This document shows, piece after piece, positions 16,706-24,871 of a stretch of DNA of 62,006 nt. The stretch's first letter is position 1. Each line of letters opens with the position of its first letter. A program made the translations under genes and the position numbers. This DNA comes from Myxococcota bacterium. Lineage in GTDB: Bacteria > Myxococcota_A > Polyangia > Polyangiales > Polyangiaceae. Under the pieces are notes generated by a model. It made no database searches. It worked only from the letters and a program-made list of their open reading frames with translations, and was not told where the DNA came from. Location of the stretch: assembly GCA_963169165.1 (NCBI GenBank), contig CAUJFL010000373.1, positions 1 through 62,006 on the forward strand, read 5' to 3'.

Positions 16706-17237
16706 GCCGCCTGGGATCTGTGTCTTCTGCGCGTCGGCGCCCTCGGCGCGGTACGCGCCGCTCGCGCGCGGGCTCGGCGCGGCGATCGCCAGACGAGGCG
16801 CGCGGCTGGTCTACGGCGGCGCCAGCGTCGGGCTGATGGGCGAGGTCGCCGCGGGCGCGCTCGAGGCGGGCGGAGAGGTGTGGGGGGTGCTGCCCGAGGG
16901 GCTGCGCTCGAGAGAGATCGGCCACCTCGGCCTCACGCGGCTCGAGATCGTCCCCGACATGGCCACGCGCAAGGCGCGGATGGACGAGCTGTCGCGCGGG
17001 TTCGTCGTGCTGCCGGGTGGCTACGGGACCCTCGACGAGTGGTTCGAGATGCTGACCGCGCAGCTGCTCCGGTTGCACGACAAACCCTCGGTGGCGCTCG
17101 ATCCCGACGGCTATTTCGACGGCCTCTTCGCGTGGGCCGATCGCGCGGTCAGCGAGGGGCTGCTCGCGACCGGACCGCGCGCGACGCTGCGGCGCGTGGC
17201 CACCGTCGAGGCCGCGCTCGACGAGGTGCTCGCGTGA
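16674..17237 (+). CDS. LOG-family phosphoribohydrolase (TIGR00730-type)
   Basis: The longest form has 187 residues from ATG 16674 and overlaps the upstream gene by 32 bp. ATG 16695 (MHAEPPG) would cut the overlap to 11 bp and is equally plausible. Family marks are ICVFCASAPS, ARLVYGGASVGLMGEVA, GVLPEGL, MATRKARMDELS, and the signature LPGGYGTLDEWFE. LOG enzymes release the base from cytokinin-type nucleoside 5'-monophosphates or other nucleotides in the cytoplasm. In bacteria without plants the role is usually nucleotide salvage or clean-up. The stop overlaps the next GTG. Confidence 0.9.
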   Translation: MASAVATMHAEPPGICVFCASAPSARYAPLARGLGAAIARRGARLVYGGASVGLMGEVAAGALEAGGEVWGVLPEGLRSREIGHLGLTRLEIVPDMATRKARMDELSRGFVVLPGGYGTLDEWFEMLTAQLLRLHDKPSVALDPDGYFDGLFAWADRAVSEGLLATGPRATLRRVATVEAALDEVLA

Positions 17238-17884
17238 ACATCGGCGAGCGGCTGACCCTCCCGCGCGGCGCGCTCGCTCACGTGCGCGCGGCCGATCCGC
17301 GGATGGCGGCGCTCATCGATCGCGTGGGGCGCCACGAGCTCCGCGTCAGCCGTGGCGCGCCGCACCTCGCGTCGCTCCTGCGCTCGATCGTGTACCAGCA
17401 GCTCTCGGGCAAGGCGGCGGCGACGATCCACGGCCGGTTCCTCGCGCTCTTTGGCGGCGCGCCCCCGACCCCTGCGCGGGTGCTCGCGACGCCGATCGAG
17501 ACGCTGCGCGGCGCGGGGCTGTCGATGGGCAAGACGCTCAGCGTGCGCGATCTCTGCCAGCGGATCGTCGACGGCTCGCTCCAGCTCGACAGTCTCGACG
17601 CGCTCGACGACCAGGCGGTCATCGATACGCTCGTGAAGGTGCGGGGCATCGGCGTGTGGTCGGCGCAGATGTTCCTGATCTTTCACCTGGGGCGGCTCGA
17701 CGTGTGGCCGACGGGAGATCTCGGCGTCCAGAAGGGCGCGGCGCTGGTCTTTCGTACGCGCGCGCTCCCGTCACCCTCGCAGCTGGAGCGCCTCGGCGCG
17801 CCGTTCGCGCCGTACCGGACGCTCATCGCCCACTATCTGTGGCGCTCGCTCGATCAGTTACCGTTGACAAGTCATGACGCTTGA
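17234..17884 (+). CDS. DNA-3-methyladenine glycosylase, AlkA-like
   Basis: This 216-residue protein has GTG 17234 overlapping the LOG stop (GTGA). It is a helix-hairpin-helix glycosylase: LLRSIVYQQLSGKAAATI, the hairpin VRGIGVWSAQMFLIF, then the catalytic-Asp region WPTGDLGVQKGAAL. Such enzymes excise 3-methyladenine and related alkylated bases to start base excision repair. It lacks the N-terminal domain of E. coli AlkA, as do most short bacterial forms. No Ada-type regulator is adjacent. Confidence 0.9.
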   Translation: MNIGERLTLPRGALAHVRAADPRMAALIDRVGRHELRVSRGAPHLASLLRSIVYQQLSGKAAATIHGRFLALFGGAPPTPARVLATPIETLRGAGLSMGKTLSVRDLCQRIVDGSLQLDSLDALDDQAVIDTLVKVRGIGVWSAQMFLIFHLGRLDVWPTGDLGVQKGAALVFRTRALPSPSQLERLGAPFAPYRTLIAHYLWRSLDQLPLTSHDA

Positions 17885-17902
17885 CCGCGCGCCTGCGCGC
17901 GG
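17885..17902. terminator. GC-rich inverted repeat at the end of the glycosylase gene
   Basis: CCGCGCG and CGCGCGG flank the loop CCTG directly after the stop codon, in the gap between two convergent genes. A near-copy with the same CGCGCCTGCGCG core lies at 17946-17959, inside the last codons of the convergent gene. There is no T-tract, so rho-independent termination is uncertain; it may only shape both transcript ends. Confidence 0.35.
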
Positions 17903-17918
17903 CCCTCGCTCGATCGGC

Positions 17919-18821
17919 TCAATTCGACAGACTGTCACGCTGACGGCGCGCCTGCGCGCGGCGGGCGCGCGGCGCCCTCGCGAGCGCGTGACGAATGGGC
18001 AACACGAAGACGCGGTCGATGGCCACCCGGCGCTCGATCGACGGCGGCTGGCTCGGGGTGTGCTCGAGCAGCTCGACGTCCTCGCGCACCGCGCGCTCGG
18101 CGCCCGCCCCGCCCATCGGGAGATCGCCGGCCGCGAGCGGCGAGGAAAGCGCGGGGAGCAGCGAGACGAGCGCCACCTCGTCTCCGCCCTGCTCGAGGTA
18201 GGTGGCCTGGTACACGGCGTCGACGCCGCCAAAGCCTCGCTCGCGAAAGATGGTGGCGCGCCACCGGAGGGGCTGCGTGAGGTCGAAGCGGGACGCGCCG
18301 ATCGTCAGCGCGTCGAGCGACAGCGCGAGCGCCTCGCCGCGCGCGTCGATCGTGAACACGCGGCCGGGCGCGCGCGGATCTCGCGCGACGAGCTCGGACA
18401 CGAGCGTCACGATCTCGTGGACTGGCAGCGTGAGCGATCCCCCGTCGGGCGCCGCGGCGAGCAGCGCGCGCTCGTCGCTCGCCACCGTGTGAAGGCGCGG
18501 CAGCCCGTGGAGCAGCAGGCACCCGTGCGGCGCCGCGCCCGCGATGTAGACCGCCTGGGACGGCGTCGTCACGACGAGCGCGAGGCGCGTGCGCGCGCGG
18601 TTCGCGAGGAGCGTGAGCCCGAAGGGCTCGAGCAGCGACGCGAGCTCGGTCGGGCGACCGCCCTGACCGTCATGAAACCAGAGCCCGCCATCGCTGAGCA
18701 CGATCCCGCGCGCCGGCGGCGCGGCCTCGGTGACCACGGGGCGGCGCCGCGCGCGGACGAACCACCAGCACACCGCGACCACCGCGGCCAGCGCGGCGGC
18801 GAGCAGCGCAGCGAGGCCCAT
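17919..18821 (-). CDS. membrane-anchored protein of unknown function
   Basis: From ATG 18821 the product has 300 residues. An N-terminal anchor (MGLAALLAAALAAVVAVCWWF) is followed by RARRR and a soluble domain rich in beta-strands (GIVLSDGGLWFHDGQGG, LALVVTTPSQAVYIAG, GRVFTIDARGEALALSLD). An upstream ATG at 18884 would add 21 residues and is also possible. I do not recognise a family. The C-terminus is Arg/Ala-rich, including the second copy of a GC palindrome, so its last part may be poorly conserved. Confidence 0.6.
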   Translation of the reverse strand: MGLAALLAAALAAVVAVCWWFVRARRRPVVTEAAPPARGIVLSDGGLWFHDGQGGRPTELASLLEPFGLTLLANRARTRLALVVTTPSQAVYIAGAAPHGCLLLHGLPRLHTVASDERALLAAAPDGGSLTLPVHEIVTLVSELVARDPRAPGRVFTIDARGEALALSLDALTIGASRFDLTQPLRWRATIFRERGFGGVDAVYQATYLEQGGDEVALVSLLPALSSPLAAGDLPMGGAGAERAVREDVELLEHTPSQPPSIERRVAIDRVFVLPIRHALARAPRARRAQARRQRDSLSN

Positions 18822-18913
18822 CGAACGGAGGAGTAGCAGCCGCGCGCGCGCCGCGCACGCCGGCCTTTCGCGCTCGGGGAACATTCGCCGTTCGAGTAGC
18901 CTCCTTGTCACCC

Positions 18914-20071
18914 ATGCGAACCGAACTCTCGGTCACCCTGCTGGCGTGCGGCCTCCTCGCTGGCTGCGCTTCGTCACCCGCGCGCGAGCCCGCGTCGCCC
19001 ATGTCGCCGCCGCCCCCCGAGACGAAGGTCGGCACCACGATCGTCACGGCGGGCGACGCGGGGACGGCGACCGAGCTGTTCGAGCGCGGCAGAAAGCAGC
19101 TCGTCGAGGAGCGCTACAAGGAGGCCGCAGCCACGTTCGACGTGGTCGAGCGCGGCGATCCCGGCGGCAAGCTCGCCGCGCAGGCGCTGCTGCACGCGGG
19201 GCTCGCGTACGAGGGCGCCGACGACAAGGCGACGGCCAAGGCGAGGTACCGCGCGCTCATCGACGGCCACCCGAAGGACGAGCTGGTCAAGCTCGCCTGG
19301 CTGCGGATCGGCCGCGTCAGCGTCGGGACGAGCGACTGGAAGGACGCCGTCACGAGCGCGGACGCCCTCCTCGCGCGGGCAGACCTCACCGTGATGGAAG
19401 CCATCGAGGCCAACGGTCAGAAGGCGCTCGCGCTCGTGTCCCAGGGCGACGTCGACCAGGCCGCCCGCGTCGTCGAGCACGGGCGAGACCTGATGGAGAA
19501 GCACCACATCGGCGAGGTCGGGCGCGTCCCGCACGAGGTCGCGCAGGTGTTCTTCGCGCTCGGCGAGGTCAGAAAGGCGCGCAGCGAGCGCATCAAGTTC
19601 GAGCCCCCGCCGACCAACTTCGGCGCCGTGTTCGAGGAGCGCGCGCAGGGCCTGCTCGACGCGCAGGCGGCCTACACCGACGCGATGCGCGCGACCGATC
19701 CGCTCTGGGCCACGATGTCCGGCTTCAGGGTCGGCGAGCTGTACCGCGCGCTGCACGCCGACGTGATGGTGCTGAAGCTCCCGAGCACCGCGAAGACCGA
19801 GAAGGACAAGCAGCTCTTCGAGGGCGCGATGCGGCTGCGTTACCGAGTGCTGCTCGAGAAGGGCCTGAAGATGATGGACGCGACGGTCCGCATGAGCGAG
19901 CGCGTCGGCGAGCACAGCGCGTGGGCCGCGCGGGCGCGCGCGTCGAAGGCCGAGCTCGAGCGCCAGATCGCCGAGCAGAACGCGTTCTTGAAGAAGCTCC
20001 CGGTCAGCGAGGCCGATCTGCGCAAGCTGCTCGACGACTTGCAGAAGAAGCGCGCAGACGAGGCCAAGTAA
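18914..20071 (+). CDS. lipoprotein with TPR-like helical repeats
   Basis: This 385-residue protein starts with ATG 18914. The lipobox LLAGC is followed by a Pro-rich linker and then paired helices of the TPR type: ATELFERGRKQLVEERYKEA, KLAAQALLHAGLAYEGADD, WLRIGRVSVGTSDWKDAVT. The C-terminal 100 residues look like a long coiled coil (KAELERQIAEQNAFLKKL). A role in protein contacts at the outer membrane or in the periplasm is likely; the partner is unknown. Confidence 0.75.
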   Translation: MRTELSVTLLACGLLAGCASSPAREPASPMSPPPPETKVGTTIVTAGDAGTATELFERGRKQLVEERYKEAAATFDVVERGDPGGKLAAQALLHAGLAYEGADDKATAKARYRALIDGHPKDELVKLAWLRIGRVSVGTSDWKDAVTSADALLARADLTVMEAIEANGQKALALVSQGDVDQAARVVEHGRDLMEKHHIGEVGRVPHEVAQVFFALGEVRKARSERIKFEPPPTNFGAVFEERAQGLLDAQAAYTDAMRATDPLWATMSGFRVGELYRALHADVMVLKLPSTAKTEKDKQLFEGAMRLRYRVLLEKGLKMMDATVRMSERVGEHSAWAARARASKAELERQIAEQNAFLKKLPVSEADLRKLLDDLQKKRADEAK

Positions 20072-20123
20072 ACGGCCACTTTTGCCGCGAATCTGGCGGC
20101 TCTCGTGAGCCTTGCTAGGGTTG

Positions 20124-20912
20124 GTGTCGTTGGCTCGCCTGAGCGAAACTCCTCCGCCACCGCCGTCGCTCCCGCGCGAGCGGCAGGCCGCACCCGTCCT
20201 CGCCGAAGACTGGCTCGCCCTCGCGATGGAGGCCGCGTCGCCCGAGGAGCGACGTCGGCTCGCGCGCCGGGGTCTCTCGCTGCGCGGACCGCTCGATCCG
20301 ACGACGCAGGCGATGTTGCTGCGACAGCTCTACCTCGGACACCTCGAGCTGAACCACCTCCGCCGAGCGTACACGGCGGCCGAGCAGGCGATCGCCACCG
20401 GCGTGATGCCGGACGTGATGCACCAGGACGCGGCACGGGCGGCGACGGCGCTCGGGTGGGATGACCTCGCGGTGCAGCACCTCAGGCTCGCGGCGCGCAC
20501 GTCGCCCCCTTCGCGCCGCGCGTTCCACTACTGGACGCTCGGCAGCACGTTGCTCCTGCTGGGACGCCCATCCGAGGCCGAGAGCGCGCTCGAGCGGGCG
20601 ACACGGTGGGGCTCGACCGACAAGCCGCTCTACCGCGCGCACGCCGTGCTGGCGCGGCTCGCGTCGGGTGAGACCGTCCGCGACGCCCGCCGCGTCTACA
20701 ACCGCCTCGCGCAGGCGCCCTGCGGCCACGGCTATGGGCGATACGTCCTCGGGATGCTCGCCCTGCAACTCGGCGAGCACGCCATCGCGCGCGAGCACCT
20801 GACGGCGTTCTTGAAGCGCACGCGGGACGCGCGGCGAACGATGCAGGTCGCGCTCGCCGCCGAGCTGCGCGACGCCGAGCGCGGCCTCGACCGCGCGCGC
20901 GGGCTGAACTGA
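20124..20912 (+). CDS. TPR-like repeat protein, cytoplasmic
   Basis: From GTG 20124 the product has 262 residues; TTG 20130, nine bases after an AGGG, is a good alternative. There is no signal peptide. Helical repeats run through most of the protein (RQLYLGHLELNHLRRAYTAA, GWDDLAVQHLRLAAR, FHYWTLGSTLLLLGRPSEAE, GRYVLGMLALQLGEHAIA), each ending with the small-residue pattern of TPR helices. It follows the TPR lipoprotein gene by about 50 bp and may be cotranscribed. No function can be assigned. Confidence 0.65.
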   Translation: MSLARLSETPPPPPSLPRERQAAPVLAEDWLALAMEAASPEERRRLARRGLSLRGPLDPTTQAMLLRQLYLGHLELNHLRRAYTAAEQAIATGVMPDVMHQDAARAATALGWDDLAVQHLRLAARTSPPSRRAFHYWTLGSTLLLLGRPSEAESALERATRWGSTDKPLYRAHAVLARLASGETVRDARRVYNRLAQAPCGHGYGRYVLGMLALQLGEHAIAREHLTAFLKRTRDARRTMQVALAAELRDAERGLDRARGLN

Positions 20913-20918
20913 CTCTCG

Positions 20919-21345
20919 TCACAGCGACTCCAGCTCGATCGCGACGGAGAAGGGGTACAGGACATACAGGACGTCTTCGATGGGGCAGGGAGCTCCCTTC
21001 ACTTGCATCGTCTCTCGAACGCACAACGAAGCTCTCGGCACAGTCGCCCCCTCACCATACAACCACGCCATACCCTCGCCGTCGGCGCCCCATCTATTGG
21101 CATGCGGGTCGCATCTCCGTAGAAGCGAAAGGGCGGCTTGACGCCTGTCGCCTCGGACCCCGCGATGCCCGAGTCGCCGTTGGCGTTGGTGTTGAAGAGA
21201 CGACCTCGCCGCGGACACCGGCGAAGCGCGCTGGGAGGCCGTCGGGGTCGTTCGCCGCCTCGTACACGAGCGCGTCGTCTTCAGGGAGCCACGGGCTCGC
21301 GGTGATCGTCGAGTCGCCGGACTGTCCAGCCGCCGGAACAACCGC
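20919..21345 (-). pseudogene. degraded gene with two frameshifts and no start
   Basis: Three reverse-strand frames read on from one another as a coherent sequence. The first frame (about 21345-21212) gives SGDSTITASPWLPEDDALVYEA. The second (about 21212-21096) gives GRLFNTNANGDSGIAGS and KPPFRFYGDATRMPID. The third (about 21096-20919) gives WGADGEGMAWLYGEG, VPRASLCVRETMQVKG and DVLYVLYPFSVAIELESL, then a TGA. Codon use is far less GC-biased than in neighbouring genes (TGT, TTG, TAT, GTT). The 5' end runs into the divergent SCP2-like gene and no start is evident. Two indels suggest decay; sequencing error is the alternative. The family is not recognised. Confidence 0.6.
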
Positions 21346-21463
21346 CTCCTGTCGCCCGCGAGGCGGATGTACGCCGGAGGCGCGAGGTCGTGGTGGCGCT
21401 CGCGCGGCCGAGCGGCCTCGCCGCGGGCGAGACGCGCGCGACAAAGGGCGCTATCGCGGCGGC

Positions 21464-22084
21464 GTGAAGCCGATCGAGCTGCCCGCGGGCACCACCGTCA
21501 CGTCGTTCGTCGAAGAGGTGCTCGCGAAGGAGCACGAGGCGCGCGTCGCCGACGACGGCCCCGAGACCTTCGTCGTACACGCGCGCATCGAGGGGCTCGA
21601 CAGCTACACCATCACGGTGCGCGGGCGCGCGCTGTCGGTCGAACACGGCGAGGTCGGCAAGGCACAGCTGTGGATCGCGACCGACGCCTCGTGCGCGGCG
21701 CGCGCGCTCGACGACGCGCTCGGCGACGGCAGGCTCCTCCCCGACGTGCGCGAGCCGAGCGCCGTGCCCGCGGTCACGGACCCCAAGCTCTTGCGGCGGC
21801 TCGTGATGGTGAGCGGATCGGTGCGCGCCGAGCTGATCGGCTTCGGTGACGCGCCGCTCTGGGTCGCGTTCGGCGCCGGCGCCAGGGCCGCGCGCATCGA
21901 CGTCGAGCGCACCGACGCCGAGGTGAGCCTCCCGATGAGCGTGCTCGAGCAGCTGATGTCGCTGTCGAAGCGGCCCGACGAGGCGCTGAAGGACGTGTCG
22001 GTGAAGACCAAGGGCAACCTCTTCGTGCCGATGCAGGTCGCGCTCGCGCTCGCGATCATGCTCCCCGCGGGACCCGCGCGATGA
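21464..22084 (+). CDS. SCP2-like sterol-carrier-domain protein
   Basis: From GTG 21464 the product has 206 residues. The segment FVVHARIEGLDSYTITVRG, followed by GKAQLWIATDASCAARALDDALGDGRL, resembles the SCP2 fold, which binds lipids in a hydrophobic tunnel. The C-terminal helix FVPMQVALALAIMLPAG is typical of the same layout. The stop overlaps the fmt start in an ATGA junction, implying coupled translation, but no functional link to formylation is known. The assignment is from fold pattern and is tentative. Confidence 0.6.
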   Translation: MKPIELPAGTTVTSFVEEVLAKEHEARVADDGPETFVVHARIEGLDSYTITVRGRALSVEHGEVGKAQLWIATDASCAARALDDALGDGRLLPDVREPSAVPAVTDPKLLRRLVMVSGSVRAELIGFGDAPLWVAFGAGARAARIDVERTDAEVSLPMSVLEQLMSLSKRPDEALKDVSVKTKGNLFVPMQVALALAIMLPAGPAR

Positions 22085-23025
22085 GCGAGGCGCGGCCGCG
22101 CGCGCTGTTCTTCGGCACGCCCGAGATCGCGGTCGGCGCGCTCGACGCGCTCACCGAGCGCTGCGACGTCGCGCTCGTGCTCTGCCAGCCCGACAAGCCC
22201 GTCGGACGCGCGCAGAAGATCGAACCCGGCCCTGTGAAGCGACGCGCGCTCGAGCTCGGCCTCGCGGTGCACCAGCCCGCCAAGGTGCGCGTCCCCGAGC
22301 TCGCGGCGCTGCTACGCGAGGCGCGCGCCGACGTGGCCGTGGTGTTCGCGTACGGCCGCATCCTCACGCCCGAGGTGCTGCGCGCGCCGCGCCTCGGCTG
22401 CGTGAACCTGCACGCGTCGCTGTTGCCCAGGTACCGCGGCGCCGCGCCGATCAACTGGGCCATCGCGCGCGGCGAGAAGGAGACCGGCGTGTGCCTGATG
22501 CAGATGGACGAAGGGCTCGACACCGGCCCGGTGCTCGCGCGTCGCGCGCTGCCGATCGGCCCCGACGAGACGGCGCCAGAGCTCGCGCGTCGCCTCGCGC
22601 CGCTGGGCGCCGAGCTGGTGCGCGAAGAGCTGCCGCGGCTGCTGGCGGGCGAGCTGTCACCCGTACCGCAGGACGACGCGCTGGCGACGCTCGCGCCGAT
22701 CCTCACGCGCGCCGACGGGCTCGTCGACTGGTCGCGCGACGCCGTCGACCTCCACGACCTCGTGCGCGCGATGATCCCGTGGCCCGGCGCGCACACGACG
22801 CTGCGAGGCAGAGCGCTGAAGCTGTTGACCACGCGCCCCGTCGACGCGCACGGCGCGCCGGGCGAGGTCCTCCGCGCCGACAAGGCGGGCGTCGTCGTCG
22901 CGTGCGGCGCGGGCGCGCTCGAGCTGGTCACGGCCCAGCTCGAGGGTCGCAAGGCGCTCGCGGGCAGAGAGCTCGCCGCGGGGCGCGCCATCACGCAAGG
23001 CGACCTGCTCGGCGCTACCGCTTGA
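22081..23025 (+). CDS. fmt: methionyl-tRNA formyltransferase
   Basis: This 314-residue enzyme starts with ATG overlapping the upstream stop. It formylates initiator Met-tRNA using 10-formyltetrahydrofolate. Marks are LFFGTPEIAVGALDAL, the PDKPVGRAQKIEP loop, and the catalytic region CVNLHASLLPRYRGAAPINWAI with Asn and His of the active site, followed by MDEGLDTGPV. The C-terminal OB-fold tRNA-binding domain (GEVLRADKAGVVVACGAG) is present. The deformylase gene def, often adjacent in other bacteria, is not here; a tRNA gene follows instead. Confidence 0.96.
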   Translation: MSEARPRALFFGTPEIAVGALDALTERCDVALVLCQPDKPVGRAQKIEPGPVKRRALELGLAVHQPAKVRVPELAALLREARADVAVVFAYGRILTPEVLRAPRLGCVNLHASLLPRYRGAAPINWAIARGEKETGVCLMQMDEGLDTGPVLARRALPIGPDETAPELARRLAPLGAELVREELPRLLAGELSPVPQDDALATLAPILTRADGLVDWSRDAVDLHDLVRAMIPWPGAHTTLRGRALKLLTTRPVDAHGAPGEVLRADKAGVVVACGAGALELVTAQLEGRKALAGRELAAGRAITQGDLLGATA

Positions 23026-23062
23026 CGTCGGCCGCGCGAAGCGAGAAGCAGCCCGCGCCTTC

Positions 23063-23134
23063 GGGCGGGTAGCTCAGGGGTAGAGCGCTGGCCTTACAAG
23101 CCGGATGTCGCAGGTTCGAAGCCTGTCCCGCCTA
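23063..23134 (+). tRNA. tRNA-Val (anticodon TAC)
   Basis: The 72-nt cloverleaf folds fully. The acceptor stem is GGGCGGG with CCCGCCT (one G-T pair) plus discriminator A. The D-loop contains AGGGGTA. The anticodon stem is CTGGC/GCCGG around the loop CTTACAA, giving anticodon TAC. A 5-nt variable loop precedes the T-stem with the TTCGAAG loop. CCA is not encoded. It lies 37 bp after fmt on the same strand. Confidence 0.95.
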
Positions 23135-23135
23135 C

Positions 23136-23642
23136 TCATTCGCGCATGTCGAGCGCGCCGATGTAGTCCATCTTGCCGAGCTCGACGCCGTTGCTGCGAA
23201 GGATCGAGTACGCCGTGACCAGGTGAAAGTAGAAGTTGGCGACGACGAATTGACAGTATTCTTCGCCAGTGATCCACTTGCCTGCCATCCAGGGCAACGA
23301 GATCTTCAGCGCGGCGTAGCCTGCAAAGTCATCGGGGCCGGCGGCGTCGAGGAGCCGCAGCACCGCGGCGATGCGGGCCTTCAGCTCGGGCACGGTCGTC
23401 TCGGTGTCGGGGTGCGACGGCACCGGCTGGTTGGCGAGGCGGGTGACGGCGCCCTTCGCGTTGTCGCACGCGACGCGCACCTGCGCGACGAGCGGGTACT
23501 GGTCTGGAGCGAGCCGCGCCTGCAGGAGGTTCTCGACGGGGAACCTCTTCTTCTCGGCGAAGGCGACGGCCAGATCGAGCCACCGGTCGAGGTTCGTGAG
23601 CATCTTCTTCATCGGGAGGATGACGGTCGTGTGAGGGTGCAT
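23136..23642 (-). CDS. DUF1993 family protein
   Basis: From ATG 23642 the product has 168 residues. It matches the DUF1993 pattern: MKKMLTNLDRWLDLA near the start, then LLQARLAPDQYPLVAQVRVACDNAKGAVTRLA, PWMAGKWITGEEYCQ and FVVANFYFHLVTAYSILRSNGV at the C-terminus, including the late YFH. It resembles the DinB-like four-helix bundle with possible metal-binding His residues. Function is unknown. The 3' end is next to the tRNA end, in convergent orientation. Confidence 0.85.
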   Translation of the reverse strand: MHPHTTVILPMKKMLTNLDRWLDLAVAFAEKKRFPVENLLQARLAPDQYPLVAQVRVACDNAKGAVTRLANQPVPSHPDTETTVPELKARIAAVLRLLDAAGPDDFAGYAALKISLPWMAGKWITGEEYCQFVVANFYFHLVTAYSILRSNGVELGKMDYIGALDMRE

Positions 23643-23719
23643 GCGCGCGGCTCTCATCCGGCGTCGCGGCCGGGTCAACGCGCTCGACCCGCGGCCACGA
23701 TCACGGCTACAACCCGCGG

Positions 23720-24871
23720 GTGACGCGGGTGGCGGCAGACATCGCGAAGGTCGCGGCGGCGCTCGACGCCCGCTTCGTCGGGCGCGCCGAGGCCATCCGC
23801 GCGCTGCTCGTCTGCGTGGTCGCGGGGGAGCACGCGCTCTTGATCGGCCCGCCCGGCACGGCCAAGAGCGCCATCGTCCGCGCGCTCTCCGAGCTCATCT
23901 CGGCGCGCTACTTCGAGTACCTGCTGACCCGCTTCACCGAGCCGAGCGAGCTCCTGGGCCCGGTCGACATCCAGGCCTTCCGCGACGGTCGCTACGAGCG
24001 ACGCACCGCGGGGATGTTGCCCGAGGCCGAGATCGCGTTCTTCGACGAGGTCTTCAAGGCCAACAGCGCGATCTTGAACTCGCTGCTGACGCTGCTGAAC
24101 GAGCGCGCGCTCACGGTGGGCGGGCGCGCGCTCGCCGTTCCGCTGGTGTCGGTGATCGGCGCGAGCAACGAGGTGCCGACCGACGAGTCGCTGGCCGCGG
24201 TGTACGATCGCTTCCTCTTGCGCGTGCGCACCGACAGCCTCGAGGCGTTCCATTTCGACGCGCTCGTCGCCTGCGGCCTCGACCGCGAGGCTCGTCACGC
24301 GACGCCCCAGGCGCTGGTAGAGCTCTCGGCGCTCGGGGAGTTTCGCCGGGATTTTTCGTCGATCGCGCGGCCGAGCGCCGAGCTGCTGTCGACGTACAAG
24401 AGCCTCGTCTTCCAGCTCCGGGCCGAGGGCGTCAGCCTCTCCGATCGTCGGGTAGTCAAGCTGCTGAAGCTCGTGGTCGCCTCGGCGTGGCTCGACGGTC
24501 GCGCCGAGCCCGACGACGGCGATCTCTGGGTCCTTCGGCACGCGTGGAACACCGACGAGCAGCGCGCGATCGTCGCGGGGATCGTCGGGCCGCTGCTCGA
24601 GGCGTTCTACGTGGAGCAGCCCGCGCGGCGACGCGGCGGCGCGGTGGCGCAGGGGCTCGACGCGCTCGCGGCCGAGATCGATCGGGCGCGCCGCGTGCTG
24701 GTCGAAGGCGCGCCGCCGTCGGACGTGCAGCTCTTCGCTGCGCTCGCCGCGCTCGGCGAGGTGCGCGGCGCGCTCGCGGGGCACCCCGAGCCGCGCGCGC
24801 GCGCGCTGGAGCGCAAGGTGACCGAGCTGCTCGAGGCCGCGTTTCGAACGGGGAGGTTCGCGACGCTGTGA
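23720..24871 (+). CDS. MoxR-family AAA+ ATPase, RavA-like
   Basis: This 383-residue protein starts with GTG. Walker A (LIGPPGTAKSAIVRAL), the RavA-type segment EYLLTRFTEPSELLGPVDI, Walker B (AEIAFFDEVFKA), sensor 1 (VIGASNEVPTDE) and the arginine-bearing YDRFLLRVRTD are all visible. A C-terminal region of about 120 residues follows the lid. MoxR ATPases act as chaperones, usually with a von Willebrand factor A partner such as ViaA. No such partner is adjacent; the next gene is an epimerase with an overlapping start. It heads a five-gene run. Confidence 0.87.
   Translation: MTRVAADIAKVAAALDARFVGRAEAIRALLVCVVAGEHALLIGPPGTAKSAIVRALSELISARYFEYLLTRFTEPSELLGPVDIQAFRDGRYERRTAGMLPEAEIAFFDEVFKANSAILNSLLTLLNERALTVGGRALAVPLVSVIGASNEVPTDESLAAVYDRFLLRVRTDSLEAFHFDALVACGLDREARHATPQALVELSALGEFRRDFSSIARPSAELLSTYKSLVFQLRAEGVSLSDRRVVKLLKLVVASAWLDGRAEPDDGDLWVLRHAWNTDEQRAIVAGIVGPLLEAFYVEQPARRRGGAVAQGLDALAAEIDRARRVLVEGAPPSDVQLFAALAALGEVRGALAGHPEPRARALERKVTELLEAAFRTGRFATL

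Noticed and set aside
23041-23070. Rho-independent terminator just ahead of the tRNA
   Set aside because: GCCCG and CGGGC can pair, but the right arm is the tRNA acceptor stem itself and no T-tract follows.
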